Below, piece after piece: positions 39,269 to 47,967 of a stretch of DNA of 64,000 nucleotides; the first letter of the stretch is position 1; the number at the start of each line of letters is the position of its first letter. The stretch is taken from contig NZ_PEFF01000001.1 of assembly GCF_002754375.1 (NCBI RefSeq), positions 1,798,001-1,862,000 of the forward strand, read 5' to 3'. The notes under the pieces were generated by a model. The model was not told the DNA's origin. It saw only the letters and a list, made by a program, of their open reading frames with translations, and did no database searches. The DNA is from Variovorax sp. 54 (GTDB taxonomy: Bacteria; Pseudomonadota; Gammaproteobacteria; Burkholderiales; Burkholderiaceae_C). The translations under genes and the position numbers were made by a program.

Positions 39269-39493
39269 TCAGTAGTGAGGCGGGAGTTCGTCGCGCAGGT
39301 TGCGCGCGCCCCCGTCCTGCCCCGCGTTCTGGCTCTGCAGCCGCAGCTGCGCGACCTGCAGGATCAGGCTGTCGATCTGCTGCTGTTGCCGGTAGATCGT
39401 CATGTTCAGCTGCTCGAGCAGGTCTTCGGCGTAGCTCGACTTGATCTCGAGGTCGTTCAGACGCTCTGTCACGTCGTTCGGTGAATGTTCCAT
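39269..39493 (-). CDS. slyX: SlyX-like small coiled-coil protein
   Basis: 74 residues. The pattern VTERLNDLEIKSSYAEDLLEQLN, Q-rich coiled coil, and C-terminal DELPPHY is the SlyX signature (usual ending PPHY). Function unknown. Convergent with the hemolysin III gene, with only 10 bp between stops. Confidence 0.92.
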   Translation of the reverse strand: MEHSPNDVTERLNDLEIKSSYAEDLLEQLNMTIYRQQQQIDSLILQVAQLRLQSQNAGQDGGARNLRDELPPHY

Positions 39494-39782
39494 GGGGCTA
39501 TTGGACAGGAAGATCCACCGGTTTTCTTGACAGCGCCCCGCTCAGTCGCGCGTGCGCGTGTTCACGCAGCGGCTGCGAAACATCTTCGGGGCGACGCAGG
39601 CCAGCCAGCGTCATGCGCCGCCGCGATGAGCACCCCCACTTTTCCACGCTCATCGCAATTTTCTGCGGCACACCCGCTTCGGTTGACGATTGTTCGCAGT
39701 GCGTGCGACGGCATCCCCGCAGACTGCTTCGACCTCTTTGCCTGTCACGGAAGACGTCGATGCCGCGCACACTTTCAATTGA
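39494..39782. other. Region between slyX and the orphan low-GC gene
   Basis: No convincing gene. Both strands are open for short distances but give low-complexity Arg-rich peptides. Composition drops toward lower GC from about 39640 onward. A broken 5' part of the next gene may lie here. Confidence 0.35.
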
Positions 39783-39974
39783 ACCTCCCCCGATCCCCCT
39801 TGTCCTGAGACCCCGCGTACGGGAGGCAGCGGTAGCAAAACGGTCACGTACCGGCAATGCACCCTTAATGGCATATCGGCAGATCCAAATCAGCAGGGCA
39901 GCGTCGGGACCTACGGCGAATCCGCCTTCATTGGGTGCAATGGCAAGTGGTTCGGTGTTCTCGGTCACTCGGCG

Positions 39975-40673
39975 TTGCTCATCCATAACTGCGAATTCGA
40001 TTCAATGAATTGCCTCATAGATGCGCGCGAATCGAATGGTATCGTCCCCAACGTTGTAATCAGCGACTGCAAGCTGCGCGGCAAGTTCGACATGGTCTCA
40101 AGCGTTCTGCAGTCGCTCACCATCCGCGACACCGTGCTGGAAAACCTCGACCTCCTCAACGCCACAGTCAAAGAGGATGTAGTGCTAGAGAGAGTCAAGG
40201 GCGGCGCCTTGAAAATTTCCATCAAAGAAGGCGCACGCAACTTTGTGCTCAAGGACAGTCAGATCTACGGCAACGACAACGCCGTTTGCAGCGTATATGC
40301 GGGGGCCTTCAAAACCCTTCTTGTCGAAAACAATATCTTTGGCGGCGGTCCGGGCAAGCGCACAGGCATCGGAGGTGGTTTTGAACCTGACGACAAGAAT
40401 CCGCAACCCGTTCTCACGCAAAGCCTCGTGTTCAGGAACAACAAGATCCCGTCGCTGCGTAGCGGTCGGCTGAATGCCGCTCAGGTACTGCTCGAAGGCA
40501 ACACCATCGATTCGTTGGAGCTTCAACAGGGCAACATTGGCAATTTGAAGATCGTCGGAAATACCATCAGCCGCTCGGTCGACTTCACCAACACCCAAGT
40601 CAAAGAAAGCAATGTGCAGTCGCTCGCCAAGGGGCAAGCCAAGCTCGAAGGCTCCAACATCAAGCTGAACTGA
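39975..40673 (+). CDS. Orphan low-GC protein with repeated short strands (possibly beta-helix); 5' end doubtful
   Basis: I do not recognise a family. The only standard start is a TTG at 39975 with no clear ribosome site, giving 232 residues, yet the frame is open back to 39783 and that upstream part (TVTYRQCTLNGI, ESAFIGCNGKWFGVLG) looks like the same kind of protein. No signal peptide is visible. The sequence repeats short units such as VLLEGNTIDSLEL, LVFRNNKIPSL and LKIVGNTISRSV, which resemble coils of a right-handed parallel beta-helix. GC content and codon use are clearly unlike the neighbours. Probably acquired, and truncated or frameshifted at the 5' end. Confidence 0.55.
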   Translation: MLIHNCEFDSMNCLIDARESNGIVPNVVISDCKLRGKFDMVSSVLQSLTIRDTVLENLDLLNATVKEDVVLERVKGGALKISIKEGARNFVLKDSQIYGNDNAVCSVYAGAFKTLLVENNIFGGGPGKRTGIGGGFEPDDKNPQPVLTQSLVFRNNKIPSLRSGRLNAAQVLLEGNTIDSLELQQGNIGNLKIVGNTISRSVDFTNTQVKESNVQSLAKGQAKLEGSNIKLN

Positions 40674-40687
40674 GGGCGGCGCCCCGC

Positions 40688-42211
40688 TCAGGACGTCGAG
40701 CCATTCAGCGCAGCCTTCGCGCCGTGCGACTCGACCTCGCCGCGCAGAAACACAAACACCACCACCGCCGTCAACACCGTCACCCCAGCCAGCACGCGCA
40801 ACAGCGTCCCGAATGCCACGCCATACGCGTGCAGCAGCCCCGCGCGGTCCATGCCCGGCAACAAGGCGAGCGCCTGCGCCAGGTCGCCCGTCACCACGCG
40901 CTGCGCCGCCTGCGACACCGCCACGGACGAAGACGACGACACCCCCAGCTGCCGCACCACCAGCGCCGTGAGCCCCGCCCCCACCAGTGCCAGCGCAATG
41001 CCCTCCCCCGCGACCCGCACGGTGTTGAAGATGCCCGACGCCATGCCCGCCCGTTCGCGCGGCACCACGCTCACGGCCAGGCCATCCATCAGCCCCCACG
41101 GCAGGCCGATGCCGGCGCCGATCAGCAGCAGCGGGCCGACGAGGCCGTGCAAGGGCGTGCCCGGCGCGCAGCGGCTCAGCCACACCAGCCCCGCCGCACA
41201 CACCAGCAACCCCACCGCCGAGATCACACCCGCCGAGAACCGGTGCGCAAGCCACGCAGCCAGCGTCGGCACCATGAGGATCGGCCCCGACAGCGCGAAC
41301 ATGAAACCGCCCGCCTCCAGCGCGCTGCGCCCTTCGAGCCCGATGAAGCGGATCGGCAGCAGCACCAGCAGCACGACAAAGCCGTAGGCCGGCGCCGCGG
41401 CCAGCAGCTGCACGCCGACGAAGCGCGGAAAGCGGAACAGCGACAGGTCGAGCATCGGATGCGCCACGCGCCGCTCGATGGCGATGAAGGCCGCGCCCGT
41501 GGCCAGCGCACCGGCCAGCGCCGCGAGCACCCACGGGCTGCCCCAGCCGCTGTCGGGCGCCTGCAGCACGCCCAGCGTGAGCAGGCTCAGCGCGGCCGTG
41601 AAGCTGAGCGTGCCCGGCACGTCCAGCCCCATTGCCTGCGGGTTGCGTGACTCGCGCATGCGCGGCGCGGCCAGGCACAGCGCGACGAGGCTCACGGCGC
41701 CGGGGCTCAGCATCACGGCGTGCCAGCCGACGGTGTCGGCCAGCCAGCCGGACAGGATCGATCCGCACGACAGCCCCACGCCGAACGAGGTGCCGATGAG
41801 GCTGAACGCCCGCAGCCGCGCCGGCCCGTCGAACAGCTGCGCCAGCGCCGCCGTGCCCGCCGCAAAGGCTGCCGCCGAGCCCAGCCCCTGCACGGCGCGC
41901 GCGAGATCGAAAGCAACGATGCCCGGCGCCAGCGTCAGCAGCGCACTGCTCAGCGCCACCACCGCCAGGCCCAGCAGAAAGACGCGCTTACGCCCGTACG
42001 CATCGGCCAGCGCGCCGGCCGCCATCAGCGTGGCGCCGAAGCTCAGCATGAAGGCGTTGGTCACCCAGTTGAGCTGCACCGGCGTGCCGCCCAGCGTGTC
42101 GCGGATCGCGGGCAGCACCACGGCCGGGCCGGTGAAGCTCAGCGGCATGCCGAGCGCGGCCAGGCAGACGGCGGCGAGCAACCAGGCTTTGTGGGAATCG
42201 GGGGAAGACAT
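40688..42211 (-). CDS. DHA2-family (14-TMS) drug/metabolite exporter
   Basis: 507 residues with about 14 hydrophobic spans. Motif A-like GALADAYGRKRVFLLGL, motif C region GLSCGSILSGWLAD, and NWVTNAFMLSFGATLM are typical of EmrB/QacA-type MFS exporters. It stands without a membrane-fusion partner. Divergent from a LysR gene that probably regulates it. The ATG at 42211 is preferred over a GTG five codons upstream. Confidence 0.9.
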   Translation of the reverse strand: MSSPDSHKAWLLAAVCLAALGMPLSFTGPAVVLPAIRDTLGGTPVQLNWVTNAFMLSFGATLMAAGALADAYGRKRVFLLGLAVVALSSALLTLAPGIVAFDLARAVQGLGSAAAFAAGTAALAQLFDGPARLRAFSLIGTSFGVGLSCGSILSGWLADTVGWHAVMLSPGAVSLVALCLAAPRMRESRNPQAMGLDVPGTLSFTAALSLLTLGVLQAPDSGWGSPWVLAALAGALATGAAFIAIERRVAHPMLDLSLFRFPRFVGVQLLAAAPAYGFVVLLVLLPIRFIGLEGRSALEAGGFMFALSGPILMVPTLAAWLAHRFSAGVISAVGLLVCAAGLVWLSRCAPGTPLHGLVGPLLLIGAGIGLPWGLMDGLAVSVVPRERAGMASGIFNTVRVAGEGIALALVGAGLTALVVRQLGVSSSSSVAVSQAAQRVVTGDLAQALALLPGMDRAGLLHAYGVAFGTLLRVLAGVTVLTAVVVFVFLRGEVESHGAKAALNGSTS

Positions 42212-42253
42212 CGGGAGGGCTTTCACGCGGAAGAAGACAAAAGGGGAAATGCG

Positions 42254-42291
42254 TGAAACGAAGATAAAAGGGATTCAATGAAACGAAAATA
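42254..42291. promoter_or_regulatory. Direct repeats in the MFS/LysR divergent gap
   Basis: TGAAACGAAGATA (42254-42266) and TGAAACGAAAATA (42279-42291) match at 12 of 13 positions and start 25 bp apart; TTCAATGAA, a small palindrome, overlaps the second. A LysR regulator commonly binds such sites next to its own gene. The -10/-35 assignment is not clear. Confidence 0.45.
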
Positions 42292-42338
42292 GGCCCTCTT
42301 ATCCTCACACTACCAACCTAAAGTTGCCAATCAAGCCC

Positions 42339-43259
42339 ATGGACAGCTTCAGCGGACTCGAATCCTTCGTGCGGGCGGCCGACCTGCAGAGCTTTGCGCG
42401 GGCGGGCCGCGACCTGGGCATCTCGGCCTCGGCCGTGGGCAAGAACGTCGCGCGGCTCGAGGCGCAGGTGGCCGTGCGCCTGTTCCACCGCACCACGCGG
42501 CAGGTGCGGCTCACGGCCGAGGGCGCGATGTTCCACGAGCGCTGCCGCCGCATCCTCGACGAGCTCGGCGATGCGCGCGCCATGCTGCAGGACGCCGTCG
42601 CCACGCCGCGCGGCCGCCTGCGCGTGAGCCTGCCGACCATCGGCTACCGCTTTCTGTTGCCGATCCTGCCGGCGTTCAAGGCGCGCTATCCCGAGATCGA
42701 ACTCGACCTCGACTTCAACGACCGGCTGGTCGACGTGGTGGCCGAAGGCGTCGACGTGGCGATCCGCAGCGGCGAGCTGGTCGATTCACAGCTCGTGGCG
42801 CGCCGCCTCGGCCCGTTCAGCTTCGTGCTCGCGGCCTCGCCGGCCTACCTCGCGCAGCACGGCGTGCCGCGAGTGCCGGCCGACCTCGCGCGCCACAGCT
42901 GCCTGCGCTACAAGTTCGTGACCGGCGGAAAGATCGAAGACTGGGACCTGCCCGGCCTGCCGCCCCAGCTGCCGCCGGGCCTGGTCTGCAACAACATGGA
43001 AGCCATGCTGGGCGCCGCGGTCGCGGGCCTGGGCATCGCGTACATGCCCGACTTCCTGGCGCGCGATGCGTTGCGCCGCGGCGAGCTGCAGCGCGTGCTG
43101 GCGCCGCACCTCGTGCGGCGAGGGCAGTTTTCTGCGCTGTGGCCGTCGAGCCGGCAGTTGTCGCCGAAGGTGCGGGCGTTTGTCGATTTCGCGAGTGAAC
43201 ACATGTTCACTGCGACCGCCGACGAAGAAGAGAAAGACAACCGCCCGCCGCGCCGCTGA
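42339..43259 (+). CDS. LysR-family transcriptional regulator
   Basis: 306 residues. N-terminal winged helix (LESFVRAADLQSFARAGRDLGISASAVGKNVARLE) and a LysR substrate domain with FNDRLVDVVAEGVDVAIRSGEL, the pattern of the CrgA/AaeR-like subgroup. Divergent from the DHA2 exporter, its probable target. The ATG at 42339 begins the conserved N-terminus. Confidence 0.93.
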   Translation: MDSFSGLESFVRAADLQSFARAGRDLGISASAVGKNVARLEAQVAVRLFHRTTRQVRLTAEGAMFHERCRRILDELGDARAMLQDAVATPRGRLRVSLPTIGYRFLLPILPAFKARYPEIELDLDFNDRLVDVVAEGVDVAIRSGELVDSQLVARRLGPFSFVLAASPAYLAQHGVPRVPADLARHSCLRYKFVTGGKIEDWDLPGLPPQLPPGLVCNNMEAMLGAAVAGLGIAYMPDFLARDALRRGELQRVLAPHLVRRGQFSALWPSSRQLSPKVRAFVDFASEHMFTATADEEEKDNRPPRR

Positions 43260-43280
43260 ACGGCGGGCGGGGCGGGTGCG

Positions 43281-44765
43281 TCAGGCCGCGACCGCGAGGT
43301 CGGGCGCTTCGACCGGCAGCGGGGCTGGCGCAGCCACGACAGTGGCCGGCTGCGGTTGCACCGGTGCAGCCGTGCGGCCCCACAGCGCCGCCAGTGCGTC
43401 CAGCGGGAACAGCGTGCGCGCGTCCTCCGGCGTCGCCGCGCGCACCGTGGTGCCCGCCACGTCGTCGATGTGGGCCGCGCGCACGGCGTCGGGCCGGTGC
43501 GCCGGCACCATGAACGGCGAGTGCGTGGTGTAGAGGATCTGGTGGCCGAAGTCGTTCTCCAGGTGCGCGAGCAGATCGGCCTGCGAGCGCGCATGCAGGT
43601 GCAGCCCGGGCTCGTCGAGCAGCAGCACGACCGCCCCGGATGCAACGCCCCGGGTGCCGGCGAAGAACGCGATGTAGAACGAGAAGAACCACTGGAAGCC
43701 GCGGCTGCGCTCGTCCAGGTTCACTTCGACTTCGTAGGCGCCGTTCGGGTCCGACACCAGCGTCTCCAGGTGCTGCCCGTCGAGGTTGAAGCGAATCTTG
43801 AGCGGGCGGTCCTTCCACAGCCGACGGATCTCGGCGGTCACGACGGCACCGGCCCGGTTCACCAACTGGTTGCGCGTCGCCAGGTCGTTCTTCGCCAACA
43901 GGTCCTGCAACTGCTGCGGGTCGAGCCCCGCCACCTGGCACAGCTTCTCGAAATTGCGCTCGCCCGCCGTGCGCTCGCCCCAGCCCTTGCGCATGAGGTA
44001 CTCGGCGATGTTCTGGCGGCCGGGCAGCGAGGCGTAGTCCTCGACGTAGATGAAGCGCGGCAGTTGCTCCAGCACCCAGGCGCGGGCGCGGGCCAGCGCG
44101 GGCTGGTCGTTGTCGATCGTGCGTGCCAGCTCTTCGAGCTCGGTCAGCATCTGCGCCTGCTTGTCGGCGATCTCGGCGCCGGCCGTGGCCAGCGCCTGGC
44201 GCAGTGCCTGCAATGCCAGCAACGCGCCGGCCGACCACTTGACGAAATCGGGGCTCGGGATCATCGCGGCGTCGAAGGCGTCGGCCTCCTGTTCGAGCGG
44301 GGCCTTCAGTTCGTCGGCGACCTTCTCGGCCGCGGCCTTGACGGCGGGCACGATCTTGCGGACCTTGGCCTTGATGTCGCTCACGTCGATCGACAGCGGG
44401 CCCAGGCCCTCGAAGCCGGTCGTGCGCGTGGCGCCGTAGCCGCGACCGGCCGTGACCTGGCGCACGCCCGCTGCGCGCGGCAGGATGGCGGCGAGCGCCA
44501 GCTGTTCGGAGGCGTCGAGGTCCCAGCGCGTGTGCACGACGGGGGTGTCGTCGGTGCATTCGTCCAGGCGGCGGTGCCGCGGAAAGTCCTTGATGGGACT
44601 GAGTGCCGTGAGCCCGTCGGTCGGGTTCAGGCTGTGCAACGCGCGCAGCAGGTTCGATTTGCCGCTGTCATTTCGGCCGAGGATCGCTGTGATCTGGGAG
44701 GAATCGATGGAGCCGCTGTCGTGGATCGAGCGATAGTTGGTGATCTGGAATGACGCCAAGCGCAT
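43281..44765 (-). CDS. OLD/RecF-like AAA ATPase without a TOPRIM domain
   Basis: 494 residues. Walker A GRNDSGKSN at 30-38, a helical mid-region (about 140-220, coiled coil), signature-type segment NLDERSRGFQWFFSFYIAFF, Walker B VVLLLDEPGLHLHA and the H-loop ILYTTHSPFMVP. This is an ABC-type ATPase of the OLD group (AAA_15/AAA_21). No nuclease domain is fused, and no partner gene lies on the same strand nearby. The C-terminus is Ala/Pro-rich. Relatives act in phage defence or DNA repair, but nothing here shows its role. Confidence 0.8.
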   Translation of the reverse strand: MRLASFQITNYRSIHDSGSIDSSQITAILGRNDSGKSNLLRALHSLNPTDGLTALSPIKDFPRHRRLDECTDDTPVVHTRWDLDASEQLALAAILPRAAGVRQVTAGRGYGATRTTGFEGLGPLSIDVSDIKAKVRKIVPAVKAAAEKVADELKAPLEQEADAFDAAMIPSPDFVKWSAGALLALQALRQALATAGAEIADKQAQMLTELEELARTIDNDQPALARARAWVLEQLPRFIYVEDYASLPGRQNIAEYLMRKGWGERTAGERNFEKLCQVAGLDPQQLQDLLAKNDLATRNQLVNRAGAVVTAEIRRLWKDRPLKIRFNLDGQHLETLVSDPNGAYEVEVNLDERSRGFQWFFSFYIAFFAGTRGVASGAVVLLLDEPGLHLHARSQADLLAHLENDFGHQILYTTHSPFMVPAHRPDAVRAAHIDDVAGTTVRAATPEDARTLFPLDALAALWGRTAAPVQPQPATVVAAPAPLPVEAPDLAVAA

Positions 44766-44882
44766 GCAGGAATTTCTCTTCTGAATTGGATACGGGGCCG
44801 GGGAATGTATTGCATCCCCGGCCCCGTCTTGCCGATCGCGGAAGAAAAAAACTGTACGGCGCGCTCTTGCCGCGGTGCTGCC

Positions 44883-47399
44883 CTACTCTGCCGCGCGCCG
44901 CAGCGTGTCGACCACCGGCCGGCGCAGCACATCGCGCAAGCCCCACCACCCCGCCGCCAGCGCGAGCACCGCGCCGGCCAGCGCGCCCGCCACTGGCACG
45001 AGTGGCGAGGCGGTCCAGGTGAACTCGAACACGTAGCGCGCGAGCCCCCAGCCGATCACCGAGGCCACGATGCTCGCGAGAAAGCCCGCGAGCAGACCGA
45101 CGCCGATCAGTTCGGCGCGCTGCACCTGCCGCAGCAGGCTGGCGCGGGCGCCCACGGCGCGCATCACGGCGAACTCGCGCGCACGCTCTTCGCGCGTGGC
45201 GGTGACGGCCGCGAACAGCACCACCAGCCCGGCCGCCAGCGTGAAGCCGAACAGGAACTCGACCGCGCGGATCACCTGGTCGAGCACGCGCTGCACCTGG
45301 TTGATGGTGGCGCTCATGTCGACGTTGGTCACGTTGGGGAAGCTGCGCACCAGCGCGTTGTCGAAGCCGCGCGTTTCGGGCGCGCGGAAGGCGCCCATGT
45401 AGGTCACGGGCACGTCGGCCAGCGAGGCCACGGTGTACATCACGAAGAAGTTGGCGTGCAGCGAGCCCCAGTCGACCTTGCGCAGCGAGGTGATGCGCGC
45501 GTCGTTCTGCATGCCGCCGATGTCGAAGCGCAGGGTGTCGCCGAGCTTCAGGCCCAGCGTTTCGGCCAGGCCTTCTTCCACGCTCACCTCGTTCTTCGCC
45601 TCGGGCGTCCAGGCACCGGCGGTGACGGCGTTGTGCGCGGGCGCGGCGGTGCTGTTGCTCAGGTTGAACTCGCGGTCGACCAGGCGCTTGGCGCGGTCCT
45701 CGGTGTAGTCGTCGGGCGTCACGGGCTTGTCGTTGATCGCCACCAGCCGGCCGCGGATCATCGGGTACCAGTCGAACTTGGCGACGCCCGCGTCGCGCAG
45801 CGTCTTCTGGAACGCGTCGCTCTGCTCGGGCATCACGTTGATGACGAAACGGTTCGGCGCATCGGGCGGCGTGGCCTTGCGCCAGCTCGCGACGAGGTCG
45901 GTGCGCAGCAGAACGAGCAGCACCAGCGCCAGCAGGCCCACGGCGAGCGCGCTGACCTGCACCACGGCGTACGCCGGCCGCGCCGAGATCTGCCGCGTGG
46001 CCAGCACCAGCCAGCGCGGCGCGGTGGTTTCGTTGACGCTACGGCGCAGCACCTTCACGGCCAGCCAGCTCAGGAGCGCGAACACGGCCACGGCACCGGC
46101 AAAGCCGCCGACCGCGATCAGGCCCAGCTTGATGTCGCTGCTCGCCGCCATCAGCAGCGCCGCAAAGCCCGCCACGCCGATGCCGAGCACGGCGAGCGAT
46201 GCAGGCTTGAGCCCGCCCACGTCGCGGCGAATCACGCGCAGCGGCGGCACGCGCGCCAACTGCAGCACCGGCGGCAGGCCGAAGGCGAACAGCAGCGTGA
46301 GCCCCATGCCCAGGCCGAAGGCCACGGGCCACAGCGTGGCGGCGGGCAATGCGGTCTCGACCAGCCCGGCCAGCAGCAGCACGAACACATAGTGGACGGC
46401 GAAGCCGATGGCCACGCCGATCGCGCTGGCCACGGTGCCGATCACCGCGAACTCGAAGGCATAGGCCGCGGCGATGGTGCGCTGGCTCTGGCCGAGCACG
46501 CGCAGCATGGCGCAGTCGTCCAGGTGGCTGGCCGCGAAGCCGCGCGCGGCCAGCGCCACGGCCACGGCCGACAGCAGCGCGGCGAGCAGCGCGACGAGGC
46601 TCAGGAATTTCTCGGCGCGGTCGAGCGTCTGGCGCATCTCGGGCCGGCCGCCTTCGAAGGAGTCGAGCCGCACGCCGCGCAGCTCGCCCTTCTTGATGGT
46701 GGCGTCGGCCCACTCGGTGAAGCGCTTCACCGCGGCGTCGTCGCCGGCCACGGCGTAGCGGTAGCCCACGCGGCTGGCCGGCTGCACGAGGCCGGTGCGC
46801 GCCACGTCGGACTGGTTGAGCATCACGCGTGGCGAAAAACTCATGAAGCCCGCGCCCCGGTCGGGTTCCAGCGTGATCACGCGGCCCACGCGCAGGCCGG
46901 TGTCGCCCAGCAGCAGCGTGTCGCCGACCTTCAGACCCAGCGAGTCGAGCAGCGAGGCATCGACCCAGACCTCGCCCGACGCCGGCACGTCGCGCGTCAC
47001 GGTGCCCGCGCCTTCGGCCGTGGTGGCCGTCTGCAGGTTGCCGCGCAGCGGGTAGCCCGGCGCCACGGCCTTCAGGGCCACGAGCTTGCTGGCGCCACCC
47101 TGCGCCTCTTCGGCCCGCGCCATGGTGGGGAAACCGAAGGTGCCGGTGCCCGCAAGGCCGAACGACTTCGCCTGTGCGATGAAGGCCTCGGGCGTCGGGT
47201 TGTCGCTCACGACCACGGCGTCGCCGCCCAGCAGTTGGCGCGCGTCGCGCTGCAATCCGCCCTGCAGCCGGTCGGCAAAGAAGCCGACCGCCGTGAGCGC
47301 GGCCACGGCCAGCACCACGGCCACGATCAAGAGGCGCAGCTCGCCGGCACGCAGATCGCGCCAGAGCGTGCGCCAGCCAAGGCGAAGGGAAGCATTCAT
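44883..47399 (-). CDS. FtsX/YbbP-family ABC transporter permease
   Basis: 838 residues, the YbbP layout: an N-terminal helix (LRLLIVAVVLAVAALTAVGFFADRL), a large periplasmic domain, a block of helices (about 255-430), a second periplasmic domain, and a final FtsX domain (TREERAREFAVMRAVGARASLLRQV). In E. coli the partner ATPase YbbA is adjacent; no ABC ATPase gene is next to this one. Likely role is export or extraction of envelope molecules. The start at 47399 gives the family N-terminus MNASLRLGWRTLWRDLRAGE. Confidence 0.9.
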   Translation of the reverse strand: MNASLRLGWRTLWRDLRAGELRLLIVAVVLAVAALTAVGFFADRLQGGLQRDARQLLGGDAVVVSDNPTPEAFIAQAKSFGLAGTGTFGFPTMARAEEAQGGASKLVALKAVAPGYPLRGNLQTATTAEGAGTVTRDVPASGEVWVDASLLDSLGLKVGDTLLLGDTGLRVGRVITLEPDRGAGFMSFSPRVMLNQSDVARTGLVQPASRVGYRYAVAGDDAAVKRFTEWADATIKKGELRGVRLDSFEGGRPEMRQTLDRAEKFLSLVALLAALLSAVAVALAARGFAASHLDDCAMLRVLGQSQRTIAAAYAFEFAVIGTVASAIGVAIGFAVHYVFVLLLAGLVETALPAATLWPVAFGLGMGLTLLFAFGLPPVLQLARVPPLRVIRRDVGGLKPASLAVLGIGVAGFAALLMAASSDIKLGLIAVGGFAGAVAVFALLSWLAVKVLRRSVNETTAPRWLVLATRQISARPAYAVVQVSALAVGLLALVLLVLLRTDLVASWRKATPPDAPNRFVINVMPEQSDAFQKTLRDAGVAKFDWYPMIRGRLVAINDKPVTPDDYTEDRAKRLVDREFNLSNSTAAPAHNAVTAGAWTPEAKNEVSVEEGLAETLGLKLGDTLRFDIGGMQNDARITSLRKVDWGSLHANFFVMYTVASLADVPVTYMGAFRAPETRGFDNALVRSFPNVTNVDMSATINQVQRVLDQVIRAVEFLFGFTLAAGLVVLFAAVTATREERAREFAVMRAVGARASLLRQVQRAELIGVGLLAGFLASIVASVIGWGLARYVFEFTWTASPLVPVAGALAGAVLALAAGWWGLRDVLRRPVVDTLRRAAE

Positions 47400-47594
47400 A
47401 GGCGCGAACGATAGCCGAGCCCCGCCAGGGCCGCGGCGATCAAGGGTTATTGCCCGCCCCGGGCCCTTGATCGAAGCGACATGCTGTCGCATGATGCGAA
47501 AAACGCATCCCGTCGCCACCGTCGGCACGGGGACTAAAACAGCCCGTGAACAGCCCGTTGTCGGACCGCCCTTCCCCCACAAGGAGTGTTGTCG

Positions 47595-47897
47595 ATGCCT
47601 CGATGTCAGCGCCTGCCAGCCCTCGGCCTTTGTCTGGCCCTTGGTTTGTTGTTGAGTGCCTGTGACCCCAAGCCCGCGAGCGCTCCCGCCGCTGGCGCCG
47701 CCCCCGCTCCTGCAGGCGGCAGCCCGACCGGCGTCAAGCCGGCCGCCTCGGGCGACACCGTCGATCCCTCCGCTTCCCCCAAAGGCCCGTCCGAAGGCGG
47801 CGCAGCCGTGGGCGGCATGAGCGGCGCGGGCGGTGGTGGCACCTCCGGCGGGGCAGCCCCGGCCCCGAGCGGCGGCGACGGCACTGCCCCCAAATAA
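47595..47897 (+). CDS. Small Gly/Ala/Pro/Ser-rich lipoprotein
   Basis: 100 residues. Signal peptide with lipobox LLSACDPK, then a low-complexity Ala/Pro/Gly tail with no recognised domain. The ATG at 47595 has AGGAG about 8 nt upstream; a GTG at 47586 would overlap that box. It ends 70 bp before the formate dehydrogenase gene on the same strand and may share its transcript. Function unknown; the mature part looks unstructured. Confidence 0.75.
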   Translation: MPRCQRLPALGLCLALGLLLSACDPKPASAPAAGAAPAPAGGSPTGVKPAASGDTVDPSASPKGPSEGGAAVGGMSGAGGGGTSGGAAPAPSGGDGTAPK

Positions 47898-47967
47898 GAA
47901 AACAGAAGCCCCCGAAAGAAGAACCCACGATGAAACAACCCACATCCGTTGTGCAGGAGGTCATGTC

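Noticed and set aside
43281..44765. Calling the OLD-like ATPase a Gabija or other named defence system
   Set aside because: No helicase, nuclease or reverse transcriptase partner is encoded next to it, and the TOPRIM domain of GajA is absent.
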